A stretch of 64,000 nt of DNA from Streptosporangium brasiliense (GCF_030811595.1 NZ_JAUSRB010000001.1:1116001-1180000), one strand, 5' to 3'. Positions 8,356 through 15,971 are shown, numbered from the stretch's first letter. Notes: generated by a model not told the origin, from the sequence alone. Numbers and translations: made by a program.

Positions 8356-9300
8356 ATGGCTGAGGTTGCGTATGTCGGTGGATACACCCCGGACACCGGA
8401 GGGTCGGGGGTGGGGATCACGCTGATGGAGCTGGGGAGTCTCGTACGGCTCGGCACCACTGTGGCCTCGGGCCCGTCCTTCCTCGCCGTCCACCCCCGCC
8501 TCCCCGTCCTGTACGCGGTGGGGGAGAGCGACAGGGGCACGGTCAGCGTCTTCGGCAGGGCCGGCGACGGCGCCCTGACCCCGCTGGCCCAGCGGCCGAG
8601 CGAGGGGTCGGCGCCCTGCCATCTGGCCGTCGACCCGTCGGGCGCGCTGCTCGCGGTGGCCAACTACGGCGACGGCACGGTGAGCGTGCACGGGATCGAC
8701 GGGTCCGGCCTCCTCACCGAGGTGTCGATCTTCCCTTACCGGGACGGCGCCCATGCCCACCAGGCCGTCTTCGGCCCCGACGGCGTGCTGTACGTGACCG
8801 ACCTGGGCGCCGACGAGGTCCGCCGCTACGTGGTCGACGGCCAGGTGAGACCGCACCCCGACGGCCCGGTACGGCTCGCGCCCGGGATGGGCCCCCGGCA
8901 CATGGCCCGCTCCGGGGAGCACTGGTACGTCGCCGGGGAGCTGGACGGCACGGTCCGCGTCTACGACGACGGCTGGCACGAGAACCGGGCCGTCCCCGCC
9001 AGCACCGCCGGGGGCCCCAACCACCCCTCACACCTGGAGGTGTCCGGCGGGTACGTCTACGTCGGCAACCGGGGGCCCGACACGATCTCGGTGCTCTCCA
9101 CGCCCGGCCTGGAACCGGTCGGGGAGGTCGCCTGCGGCGGCGTCTGGCCACGACACTTCGCCATCGCCGACGGCCGGATGTATGTGGCCAACCAGCGCTC
9201 CGACGGCATCGCCGTACTGACGCTGGAGGAGGGGATCCCGCGGTTCGGCGGAGAGGTGTTCGCGGTGGGCACCCCCTCGTGCGTGCTGCCGCTGACCTGA
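8356..9300 (+). CDS. Lactonase-family seven-bladed beta-propeller protein
   Basis: 314 residues from the second of two adjacent ATGs, which gives the better spacing to GGGAG at 8347-8351. The sequence is a series of about seven blade repeats ('GPSFLAVHPRLPVLYAVGES', 'APCHLAVDPSGALLAVANYGDGTVSV', 'HAHQAVFGPDGVLYVTDLGADEVRRY'). This is the pattern of the Pgl-type 6-phosphogluconolactonase family, and the length matches. The family includes 6-phosphogluconolactonases (pentose phosphate pathway, step 2) and enzymes on other lactones; the substrate cannot be told from sequence. No signal peptide is present, so it is cytoplasmic. Confidence 0.85.
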   Translation: MAEVAYVGGYTPDTGGSGVGITLMELGSLVRLGTTVASGPSFLAVHPRLPVLYAVGESDRGTVSVFGRAGDGALTPLAQRPSEGSAPCHLAVDPSGALLAVANYGDGTVSVHGIDGSGLLTEVSIFPYRDGAHAHQAVFGPDGVLYVTDLGADEVRRYVVDGQVRPHPDGPVRLAPGMGPRHMARSGEHWYVAGELDGTVRVYDDGWHENRAVPASTAGGPNHPSHLEVSGGYVYVGNRGPDTISVLSTPGLEPVGEVACGGVWPRHFAIADGRMYVANQRSDGIAVLTLEEGIPRFGGEVFAVGTPSCVLPLT

Positions 9301-9383
9301 CGGCGACGGCCGCGGACCCCGGACCCGGGCGGGCCGGTGGCGGAGCGGGGCGTGAGGTGCTTCTCACGCGCGGACGCGTGACG

Positions 9384-9413
9384 TGCTCCTCACGCGCGGA
9401 CGCGTGAGGAGCA
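9384..9413 (+). terminator. Hairpin downstream of the lactonase gene
   Basis: TGCTCCTCACGCG (9384-9396) and CGCGTGAGGAGCA (9401-9413) form a perfect 13-bp stem with a CGGA loop. A shorter, diverged copy of the same element lies just upstream (about 9355-9383), so the hairpin is partly duplicated. There is no U-tract, as is common for actinobacterial terminators. Confidence 0.6.
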
Positions 9414-9503
9414 TGGAGAAGACTGGGATGACAGCCGGCGCTCCACACCACCGGCCGTTCCAACACCGATGGCGAGAAGCGACATGTGAGGACTCCTCCA
9501 ATT

Positions 9504-9515
9504 TGGTCTAGACCA
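9504..9515. promoter_or_regulatory. DasR-like (dre) operator upstream of the phosphofructokinase gene
   Basis: The 12-bp palindrome TGGTCTAGACCA is identical to the core of the DasR-responsive element known from Streptomyces, where the GntR regulator DasR controls chitin and N-acetylglucosamine use. Flanking positions do not extend the symmetry. It lies about 112 bp before the phosphofructokinase start, so a link between amino-sugar supply and glycolysis is possible. No dasR gene is in this window. Confidence 0.55.
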
Positions 9516-9627
9516 TTGGCCACATCAGCAGGCAGAATGCGTTGCGTCGGCGCCGGAAATCCCGCACCGGCCGCGTCACCCCATTTAGTCTGGCCGTCTT
9601 GCCTCGGAACCACCACCGGAGGATGCC

Positions 9628-10653
9628 ATGCGTATTGGAGTGCTAACCGGGGGCGGCGACTGCCCCGGCCTGAACGCCGTTATCCGCGCAGTCGTACGCA
9701 AAGGGACCAGCGTCTACGGGCATGAATTCATCGGATTCCGCGATGGCTGGCGCGGTCCGCTCGAAGGCGACACCATGCCGCTGGACATTCAGGCCGTCCG
9801 GGGCATTCTGCCGCGTGGCGGCACGATTCTCGGCTCGTCGCGGACCAACCCTATCAAGATCGATGGCGGCGTCGAGAAGATCAAGGACAACCTGGCGGAG
9901 ACCGGCGTCGACGCGCTGATCGCGATCGGTGGCGAAGACACCCTCGGCGTCGCCAAGCAGCTCTTCGACAGGGGGGTCAAGGTCGTCGGCGTGCCGAAGA
10001 CGATCGACAACGACCTCAGCGCCACCGACTACACCTTCGGCTTCGACACCGCCGTCAACATCGCCACCGAGGCGATCGACCGGCTCCACACCACCGCCGA
10101 GTCCCACCACCGCGCGCTGATCTGTGAGGTCATGGGGCGCCACGCGGGCTGGATCGCCCTGCACGCCGGCATGGCCGGGGGCGCCAACGTCATCCTCATC
10201 CCGGAGAAGCCCTTCGACATCGACCGGGTCTGCGCCTACGTCGAGTCCCGTTTCAAGACCCGTTACGCGCCGATCGTCGTGGTGGCCGAGGGCGCGCACC
10301 CGATCGAGGGCCAGATGGCGCTCCAGGCGGGTGAGCTCGACTCGTTCGGCCACGTCCGGCTGGGCGGCATCGGAGAGGTGCTCGCCAAGGAGATCGAGAA
10401 GCGGACCGGCAAGGAGGCCCGCACCACCGTGCTCGGCCACATCCAGCGCGGCGGCACGCCGACGGCCTTCGACCGGGTGCTGGCCACCCGGTTCGGCCTG
10501 CAGGCCATCGACGCCGTGCACGACGGCCACTTCGGCATCATGGTCGCGCTGCAGGGCACCGACATCGTCAGGGTCGCCCTCGCCGAGGCCACCAAGGAGC
10601 TGAAGACCGTGCCGGTCGGCCGCTACGAGGAGGCCGAGGTCTTCTTCGGCTGA
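9628..10653 (+). CDS. pfkA: 6-phosphofructokinase, probably pyrophosphate-dependent
   Basis: 341 residues. The enzyme phosphorylates fructose 6-phosphate in glycolysis (cytoplasm). Signatures are 'GVLTGGGDCPGLNA' (5-17), 'GSSRTNP' (69-75), 'IGGEDT' (100-105), 'PKTIDND' (123-129) and 'VMGRHAGWIALHAG'. Using E. coli numbering, which coincides here, residue 104 is Asp and 124 is Lys. Gly at both positions marks ATP enzymes; Asp104/Lys124 is the combination of PPi-dependent enzymes, and the overall sequence resembles the actinomycete PPi-PFK type. A reversible PPi enzyme is therefore more likely than an ATP one, but this needs assay. ATG 9628 follows GGAGG. A strong hairpin follows the stop. Confidence 0.92.
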   Translation: MRIGVLTGGGDCPGLNAVIRAVVRKGTSVYGHEFIGFRDGWRGPLEGDTMPLDIQAVRGILPRGGTILGSSRTNPIKIDGGVEKIKDNLAETGVDALIAIGGEDTLGVAKQLFDRGVKVVGVPKTIDNDLSATDYTFGFDTAVNIATEAIDRLHTTAESHHRALICEVMGRHAGWIALHAGMAGGANVILIPEKPFDIDRVCAYVESRFKTRYAPIVVVAEGAHPIEGQMALQAGELDSFGHVRLGGIGEVLAKEIEKRTGKEARTTVLGHIQRGGTPTAFDRVLATRFGLQAIDAVHDGHFGIMVALQGTDIVRVALAEATKELKTVPVGRYEEAEVFFG

Positions 10654-10677
10654 CAGGTCCGCGACGGGACGTGAGAG

Positions 10678-10706
10678 AAGGGGCCGCCCCGGTGGGGCGG
10701 CCCCTT
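10678..10706 (+). terminator. Terminator after the phosphofructokinase gene
   Basis: AAGGGGCCGCCCC (10678-10690) and GGGGCGGCCCCTT (10694-10706) form a perfect 13-bp stem with a GGT loop, 24 nt after the stop codon. It is a typical strong hairpin of high-GC genomes, without a long U-tract. Confidence 0.8.
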
Positions 10707-11149
10707 CCGCTCTCCGCGGGCCCTTCCGGTCTCCGCGGGCCCTTCCGCTTCCTGTGGGCCCTTCCGCGACCCCTCCGCTCTCCGCCGGTACGGCCGCCGG
10801 TACGGCCGGCATCGGGTCTTCCATGTCCTTCTGGGTGAGAACTGTGTTCTCGTGGCCGGAAATTGGTGAACGACCGCTGTTGAGAACTGCTCCGCGGGGC
10901 AGCCGGAGACATCGCGTGCGGAGCCGGGGCGGACCGTGGCGGTGGCCCCGGCCCGTCAGCCGGATATTCACGTGATCGGCTCGGGGTGTCGCTTACGCGC
11001 CCGTGACCCTGACCGGCCCGCCCGCCGTCCCGTCTCCCATTGCCTCCACCCCGGCAATAATGACTCCAGGTAATTGTTCGATCGCTCTGGGTGGCCATTC
11101 GAGGCCGGGAAGTAATCACACCGAAACCGAGCCTTTTGCCTCACTGGGA
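10707..11149. other. Intergenic region with short direct repeats, no gene seen
   Basis: Directly after the terminator come about three imperfect copies of GGGCCCTTCCG with CTCCGC spacers (10707-10770), probably slippage products of the terminator arm. A 13-bp inverted repeat AGAAC-TGT-GTTCT is near 10840, and GAGAACTG recurs about 45 bp later. No open frame here has convincing codon use or a ribosome-binding site. The remainder appears to be regulatory or spacer DNA ahead of the poly-Asn gene. Confidence 0.45.
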
Positions 11150-11178
11150 TGACCCTCCCAGTTCTCCTCAACTAGCGT
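11143..11178 (+). promoter_or_regulatory. Predicted promoter of the poly-asparagine protein gene
   Basis: TGACCC (11150-11155) and TAGCGT (11173-11178) are separated by exactly 17 bp and make a reasonable housekeeping-type promoter. The -35 lies inside an inverted repeat, ACTGGG (11143-11148) and CCCAGT (11157-11162), which could be an operator. The start of transcription would be near 11185, leaving a leader of about 100 nt before ATG 11285. Confidence 0.45.
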
Positions 11179-11284
11179 CGAATTCAGGTTCCGCGCCGTG
11201 TCGGCGTCTTCCGTGATACCGGTCCGGCGTTTTCATCGCCCGGGTATCGCCCGGACGCGTCCAACGCGACATGGAGTGATCTCT

Positions 11285-11848
11285 ATGACCAAGGCCAGAA
11301 ACGCTCTCGCCGCTGGTGTGATGGTGGCCTCTGCCCTCATCGCTCCCGCGACGCTGCCGGCTCAGTCTGCCGGCGCCAGCACCTCGGGCGTGACCGCGGC
11401 CACGACCGTCACCACTTCCCTGCTGACCCCGGCGGCACGTCCGCCGCGGAAGCGCAACAATAACAACAACAACAATAACAACAACAACGGAGGCGGGAAC
11501 AACAACAACAACAATAACAACAACAACGGCCGAGGTAACAACAACAATAACAATAACAACAATAACAACGGCCGGGGCAACAACAATAACAACAACAACA
11601 ATAATAACAACGGCAGGGGGAACAACAACAACAATAACAACAACAATAACGGAGGCGGGAACAACAACAATAACAACAACAACAACAACGGCAGAGGCAA
11701 CAACAATAACAACAACAACAACAATAATGGAGGCGGGAACAACAACAATAACAACAACAATAACAACGGAGGCGGGAACAACAACAACAATAACAACAAC
11801 AACAACCTGCGGGGCGGGAACAACAACAACAATAACAACAACAACTAG
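11285..11848 (+). CDS. Secreted poly-asparagine low-complexity protein
   Basis: 187 residues. The N-terminus 'MTKARNALAAGVMVASALIAP' is a classical Sec signal peptide with likely cleavage after an Ala near residues 30-35. After a short Thr/Ala-rich linker and a basic 'RPPRKR', the rest consists of about ten blocks of 9-11 consecutive Asn separated by Gly-Gly-Gly, Gly-Arg-Gly or similar; the last separator is Leu-Arg-Gly-Gly. Each unit is about 39 nt. AAC and AAT codons are mixed irregularly, so Asn itself rather than a pure DNA triplet seems to be maintained. I recognise no family. Extended poly-Asn is amyloid- or gel-forming in other proteins, so a role in the cell wall or aerial surface is speculation. 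A GGAG ribosome-binding site lies upstream. Confidence 0.75.
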   Translation: MTKARNALAAGVMVASALIAPATLPAQSAGASTSGVTAATTVTTSLLTPAARPPRKRNNNNNNNNNNNGGGNNNNNNNNNNGRGNNNNNNNNNNNGRGNNNNNNNNNNNGRGNNNNNNNNNNGGGNNNNNNNNNNGRGNNNNNNNNNNGGGNNNNNNNNNNGGGNNNNNNNNNNLRGGNNNNNNNNN

Positions 11849-12268
11849 GTCCGCCCGGACAGGTGAAGGACTCTCCCGCCGGCCTTGCGGAACGGCCCGG
11901 ACGGGAGAGAGATCGAAAAGACCGAGAACGTCCGCGGTGAGGCCGTCAGGGCGTGCTCGGCACAGAAGGCGGAATCCGCCTCGGAAGGCGAGGGCTGCCT
12001 GCGTGGTCGCTCCGCCGCATTCCAGAGCAACCGCTGCGGCGGGGGCCGTACAGAGAAAAGCCGTACAGAGAAAAGAAGAGCCGCCCGTCATGACCTTTGA
12101 CGGAGAGAGGACCGGCCCGTGGGGGCATCGGAATCGGAGCCGGGTGGCATGGCGTGATCGCCGAGGTCGGCGGCGCCGCGCGTCGGCGCCATCCCGCGGA
12201 CCCGGCTGGCCGTCAGGTGGGCGCGGAGCCGTTGCGCACACCGGATCCCGTGGACACCTGACCTTCCT

Positions 12269-12302
12269 CCCCCGTTGACGGACGATCGTCCGTCAACGGG
12301 GG
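12269..12302. repeat. Perfect 34-bp palindrome
   Basis: CCCCCGTTGACGGACGA (12269-12285) is followed without a spacer by its exact reverse complement (12286-12302). It could be a cruciform-forming terminator for transcripts from either side, or an operator: TTGAC occurs on both strands and TetR-type operators are often of this form. No regulator gene is adjacent. Confidence 0.8.
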
Positions 12303-12375
12303 TTCATCATGCGCCGAGCGTACGGCCCGTCCGCCGGGGCCCCGTTCCGCGTCACGCCGAGCGTTCACCGGATCC

Positions 12376-12475
12376 GTGCCGGGTCGGGCCGCCGTGCCGG
12401 GATGAGTCCCCGTGCCGGGTCGGGCCGCCGCGCCGGTGCGAGTCCCCGTGCCGCGTCGAGCCCCGGTGCCGCTCC
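12376..12475. repeat. 36-bp tandem repeat, about 2.8 copies
   Basis: Units starting GTGCCGGGTCGGGCCGCCG run 12376-12411 and 12412-12447, with a diverged partial third copy from 12448. The region translates only into Arg/Pro/Ser-rich peptides, so it is probably non-coding. Confidence 0.6.
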
Positions 12476-12597
12476 GGACGGTCGTGAGGCGGACTAAAGT
12501 GACTAGGTCGAGGCGTTGTCTTGAGGCGGTTACGCGCCACACTGGGCGGTAGGCCCGTATTTCCCCCGAACTTCACTGTTCCACCGGAGGTTGCAGC

Positions 12598-13800
12598 ATG
12601 ACCATGTCCGCCTTGGGAGAGCCCTGCGTTCTGCTCAAACTGGGCGAGGTCGTCCTCAAAGGAAACAACCGCGAGCTCTTCGAGCAGCGGCTGCAGGCCA
12701 ACATCAAGGCGGCCCTGAAGGACTTCGACTTCAAGGTGGACGTGCGCCAGCGCCACGGCGTCATCGCGCTCTTCCTGCCGGACGGCACCGCGCCCGCGGT
12801 CGCCGACGCGGTCGCCGAGCGGGTCTCCTACGTCCCCGGCCTGGTCTGGATCCACCGCGCCTGGCGGGTGGAGAAGGACCCGGGCGCGGTCACCAAGGCG
12901 GCGATCGAGCTGCTGGCCGACCGGGAGGACGTCAGGCGCGGCGTCTCCTTCGCGGTCCGCTCCCGCCGCCGCGACAAGCGCTTCCCGATGACCTCGATGG
13001 AGATGGACCGCTCGATCGGCGGCGAGCTCAACGACATCTACGGCCTGCCGGTCGATCTGAAGAACCCCGAGCTGGTCGTCTCCATCGAGGTCGACCGGGA
13101 CGAGGTCTTCGTCTTCACCGGCGGCACCCCCGGTCAGGGCGGCCTGCCGGTCGGCACCAGTGGCCGCGGCCTGGTCCTGATGTCCGGCGGCATCGACTCG
13201 CCGGTGGCCGCCTACCGGATGATGCGCCGCGGCCTGCGCGTGGACTTCCTGCACTTCTCCGGCATCCCGTTCACGACGTCGGAGTCCATCTACAAGGCGT
13301 ATGCCCTGGTGCGCGCCCTGGACAAGTTCCAGGGCAGGTCCCGGCTCTGGGTCGTCCCGTTCGGCAAGGCCCAGCAGTCCATCAAGTCCTCCGGTCAGGA
13401 CCGGCTCGCGGTCATCTCCCAGCGCCGCCTGATGCTCAAGACCGCCGAGGAGGTCGCCCGCCGCCTCCGGGCCGGAGCGCTGATCACCGGTGACTCCCTG
13501 GGCCAGGTCTCCTCCCAGACCCTGCAGAACATCACCGCCCAGGACGACGCGGTCGACCTGCCGATCCTGCGGCCGCTCATCGGCCTGGACAAGACCGAGA
13601 TCATGGCCGAGGCCCGCCGTATCGGCACCCTGGAGATCTCCGAGCTGCCCGACGAGGACTGCTGCACGCTCCTGGCGCCCCGCCGAGCCGAGACCGCCGC
13701 CAAGATCGCGGACCTGCGGCAGATCGAGAAGCGTCTCGACGCCGAGGAGCTGGCCGTCCAGCTCGCCGGATCCCTCCAGGAGTACAAGCTGGAGGGCTGA
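12598..13800 (+). CDS. thiI: tRNA 4-thiouridine synthase ThiI
   Basis: 400 residues from ATG 12598 behind CCGGAGG. ThiI adenylates U8 of tRNA and transfers sulfur to make 4-thiouridine; in some bacteria it also supplies sulfur for the thiazole of thiamine. The N-terminal ferredoxin-like/THUMP region (about 1-165) precedes a PP-loop 'LVLMSGGIDSPVA' at about residue 195 and the conserved 'PDEDCCTLLAP' cysteine loop at about 350. The C-terminal rhodanese domain of the 482-residue E. coli protein is absent, so a separate sulfur carrier must complete the reaction. It stands alone, convergent with aroF. Thiamine genes occur 18 kb away but are not linked. Confidence 0.93.
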   Translation: MTMSALGEPCVLLKLGEVVLKGNNRELFEQRLQANIKAALKDFDFKVDVRQRHGVIALFLPDGTAPAVADAVAERVSYVPGLVWIHRAWRVEKDPGAVTKAAIELLADREDVRRGVSFAVRSRRRDKRFPMTSMEMDRSIGGELNDIYGLPVDLKNPELVVSIEVDRDEVFVFTGGTPGQGGLPVGTSGRGLVLMSGGIDSPVAAYRMMRRGLRVDFLHFSGIPFTTSESIYKAYALVRALDKFQGRSRLWVVPFGKAQQSIKSSGQDRLAVISQRRLMLKTAEEVARRLRAGALITGDSLGQVSSQTLQNITAQDDAVDLPILRPLIGLDKTEIMAEARRIGTLEISELPDEDCCTLLAPRRAETAAKIADLRQIEKRLDAEELAVQLAGSLQEYKLEG

Positions 13801-13941
13801 GCCCGTCCCGCCGGCGCGGATCCCCGCCGGAGGTGGGTCCGGTCATCCGTGGGCGCGGCCGGCGGCTTGTGGCGCCGGCCGCGCCGGGAGAAACGGGCGC
13901 TCGTGGCGTGGCTGAAACGCGGGGTCGGACATGGGCGACGG

Positions 13942-14979
13942 TCAGGCGGACGCCAGGGCGTCGCCGGCCGCGGTCCTGCCCACCAGCGGCGGGAACTCGC
14001 GGATCACCCGGGCGAGCTCGTCCAGGTCACCGTCGACCAGGGCCTGGGGGCCGTCGCAGAGGGCCTGCTCGGGGTGGGGGTGGACGTCGATGATCACGCC
14101 GTCGGCGCCGACCGCGATGGCGGCGCGGGTGAGCGGCAGGACCAGGTCGCGCCGGCCGCCGGAGTGGGACGGGTCGACGATGACCGGCAGGTGCGACAGG
14201 CGCTGGGCGACCGGGACGGCGGAGACGTCCAGCGTGTTGCGGGTGGCGGTCTCGAAGGTGCGGATGCCGCGCTCGCACAGCACGATGTCGAGATTGCCGC
14301 GCTGGGCGATGTATTCGGCGGCCATCAGCCACTCCTCGATGGTGGCGTTCATGCCGCGCTTGAGCATGACCGGCTTGCCGACGCCGCCGACCGCCTGCAG
14401 CAGCGCGAAGTTCTGCGCGTTGCGGGTGCCGATCTGCAGCATGTCGGCGTAGGAGGCGACCAGCTCGACGTCGTGGGCGTCCACGACCTCGGTCACGATG
14501 GGCAGGCCGGTCTGCTCGCGCACGTCGGCGAGGATGCGCAGACCCGCCTCGCCCAGCCCCTGGAAGGCGTAGGGGGAGGTGCGGGGCTTGTAGGCGCCGC
14601 CGCGCAGCAGGGTGGCCCCGGCGGCCTTGGCCATCTCGGCCGCCTCCAGGGTCTGCTGGGGGGTCTCCACCGCGCAGGGGCCGGCGATCAGGGTGACGGT
14701 GCCGGGGCCGATCGGCACGCCGCCGACCCGGATCGTGGACCGCTCGGGGTGGTTGTCACGGCTGACCAGCTTGTAGGGGGCGGTCACCCGCATCACGTCG
14801 GCCACCCCGCGCATGCCGCGCAGGTCGAGCGCGCTGAACTGGGCGACGTCGCCCACCAGCCCGATGATCGTACGGCTCACGCCGCGGCTGACGAACGCCT
14901 CGCCGCCCGCCGCGCCGATGGTCTCCACGATCGCCTCGATGTCCGCGGGGGCGGCATCCGGGCCCATGACGATGACCAT
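13942..14979 (-). CDS. aroF: 3-deoxy-7-phosphoheptulonate (DAHP) synthase, type I-beta
   Basis: 345 residues. The enzyme condenses phosphoenolpyruvate and erythrose 4-phosphate, the first step of the shikimate pathway. Residues about 1-75 are the ferredoxin-like regulatory domain seen in Thermotoga-type enzymes. The barrel shows 'LIAGPCAVET', 'LRGGAYKPRTSPYAFQG', 'QIGTRNAQNF', 'VMLKRGMNATIEEW' and 'VIVDPSHSGGRRDLV', which carry the metal and phosphate ligands. A GAAGGAG ribosome-binding site precedes ATG 14979. Upstream is an aromatic-rich leader peptide and a strong hairpin, so expression is probably attenuated by aromatic aminoacyl-tRNA supply. Confidence 0.95.
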   Translation of the reverse strand: MVIVMGPDAAPADIEAIVETIGAAGGEAFVSRGVSRTIIGLVGDVAQFSALDLRGMRGVADVMRVTAPYKLVSRDNHPERSTIRVGGVPIGPGTVTLIAGPCAVETPQQTLEAAEMAKAAGATLLRGGAYKPRTSPYAFQGLGEAGLRILADVREQTGLPIVTEVVDAHDVELVASYADMLQIGTRNAQNFALLQAVGGVGKPVMLKRGMNATIEEWLMAAEYIAQRGNLDIVLCERGIRTFETATRNTLDVSAVPVAQRLSHLPVIVDPSHSGGRRDLVLPLTRAAIAVGADGVIIDVHPHPEQALCDGPQALVDGDLDELARVIREFPPLVGRTAAGDALASA

Positions 14980-15012
14980 GTCTCTCCTTCGATGAAAAGG
15001 TCCGTGAACGCA

Positions 15013-15047
15013 GAAGGCCCCGGGTCCGTAACGGACCCGGGGCCTTC
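15013..15047 (-). terminator. aroF attenuator terminator hairpin
   Basis: The arms GAAGGCCCCGGGTCCGT (15013-15029) and ACGGACCCGGGGCCTTC (15031-15047) are perfectly complementary. This 17-bp stem sits between the leader peptide and aroF, 33 nt before the aroF start. The GGTCCG of its first-transcribed arm can instead pair with CGGACC in the leader (complement of 15085-15090), giving the alternative antiterminator fold. No long U-run follows. Confidence 0.8.
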
Positions 15048-15060
15048 GTTCGCCTGGCTG

Positions 15061-15135
15061 TCAGCGCAGCATCTGGCGGCGAACGGTCCGACCCACGGGT
15101 CCGTCGCCATACCAAAACCAGAACGCAGTACGCAT
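15061..15135 (-). CDS. aroF leader peptide (transcription attenuation)
   Basis: A 24-codon reading frame starts at ATG 15135 and ends at TGA 15061, with residues 5-9 being Phe-Trp-Phe-Trp-Tyr. Five consecutive aromatic codons in front of a DAHP synthase gene are the hallmark of a ribosome-mediated attenuator. Region 1 (ACGGACCC, complement of 15097-15104, codons 10-13) can pair with the following GGGTC. If a ribosome stalls on the aromatic codons, region 2 (CGGACC) is freed to pair with the terminator arm. A TACTAT -10-like element ends 8 nt before the ATG, so the message is probably leaderless. A related Phe-rich leader controls aroF in Corynebacterium glutamicum. Confidence 0.8.
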   Translation of the reverse strand: MRTAFWFWYGDGPVGRTVRRQMLR

Positions 15136-15350
15136 CGCCGGCAATAGTAGCGCACCGCCGGGACACGCCGGCCCGCCGGCCGGGAGCGGCCGCCGGCGTC
15201 CGGACCGCGGCGGGCGCCCCGCGCCGACACGGCGGAGGGCGTTATCCGGTGGCCGCTGCGGTGGCGGCGGACCGGCGATGGCAGGATTGCCCCCGTGCCG
15301 CCGGGGAACAGGACCACCCCGTGCCGGTGGGGACAACGGCGAGGGGAGTG

Positions 15351-15971
15351 ATGGTGGAGCAGTCCGAAACTCCACGGGAGGAGACTCGCCTGCCTCCAGG
15401 CCAGTACGTCCCCCGGGGACGTCCGGTGATCCATTACGGCCGGGTGCCCACGTTCCGCCCGGCGACGTGGGAGCTGCGGGTCATGGGGGCGACCGCCTCG
15501 GGCGAGCAGCACCGCTTCACCTGGCCGCAGTTCTCCGAACTGCCGCGCACCACGGTCCTGGCCGACTTCCACTGCGTCACCAAGTTCTCGATCATGGGGA
15601 ACGAGTGGCGAGGGGTGTCCGCGGCGACGCTGATGGAGATGGCCCCGCCCGCCCCCGAGGTGAGGCACGTGATGATCTGGGCCGAGTACGGCTACAGCGC
15701 CAACATGCGGATGAGCGACTTCACCCGCGGCCACACGCTGTTCGCCCTGGAGCTCGACGACAAGCCCATCTCCCCGGAACGGGGGTTCCCGGTCCGGGTG
15801 GTCGTCCCGCACCTGTACGCGTGGAAGAGCGTCAAATGGGTGCGCGCGGTGGAATACCTGCTGGAGGACAGGCGCGGTTTCTGGGAGGAGCGCGGCTACC
15901 ACAACGTCGCCGACCCCTGGCGCGAGCAGCGCTACTCCTATCAGGAGGAACCGGGCGAAGGCCCGCCGTGA
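15351..15971 (+). CDS. Sulfite-oxidase-family molybdopterin-dependent oxidoreductase
   Basis: 206 residues from ATG 15351 behind GAGGGGAG. The sequence matches the molybdopterin-binding domain shared by sulfite oxidase and YedY/MsrP: 'TWELRVMGATASGEQHRFTWPQFSELP', then 'LADFHCVTKFSIMGNEWRGV', whose Cys (about residue 85) is the expected molybdenum ligand. 'LDDKPISPERGFPVRVVVPHLYAWKSVKWV' also fits the family. There is no dimerisation domain, haem domain or Tat signal, so it is a minimal cytoplasmic member. The physiological substrate is unknown. It is followed after 48 nt by the LytS-type sensor kinase. Confidence 0.88.
   Translation: MVEQSETPREETRLPPGQYVPRGRPVIHYGRVPTFRPATWELRVMGATASGEQHRFTWPQFSELPRTTVLADFHCVTKFSIMGNEWRGVSAATLMEMAPPAPEVRHVMIWAEYGYSANMRMSDFTRGHTLFALELDDKPISPERGFPVRVVVPHLYAWKSVKWVRAVEYLLEDRRGFWEERGYHNVADPWREQRYSYQEEPGEGPP

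Larger units (their letters stand above)
11849..12597. other. 749-bp intergenic region with palindrome and tandem repeats
   Basis: No convincing gene is seen; open frames in both directions are short and rich in Arg/Pro/Gly. The region holds a perfect tandem duplication of CCGTACAGAGAAAAG (12046-12060 and 12061-12075), a perfect 34-bp palindrome (12269-12302) and a 36-bp tandem repeat (12376-12475), the last two listed separately. The thiI promoter must lie near the right end but is not obvious. TTGAGG at about 12520 is one possible -35. Confidence 0.4.

Noticed and set aside
11446..11845. AAC/AAT repeat tract as a CRISPR or microsatellite array
   Set aside because: The blocks translate in one continuous frame behind a signal peptide and have no unique spacers, so a coding repeat is the better explanation.
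12213..12542. 109-codon minus-strand frame over the 36-bp repeats
   Set aside because: Its composition is dictated by the tandem repeat, it spans the perfect palindrome, and no ribosome-binding site or homology is seen.
15249..15350. Upstream extension of the molybdopterin oxidoreductase
   Set aside because: ATG 15351 has GAGGGGAG at correct spacing, and the extension shows no family similarity.
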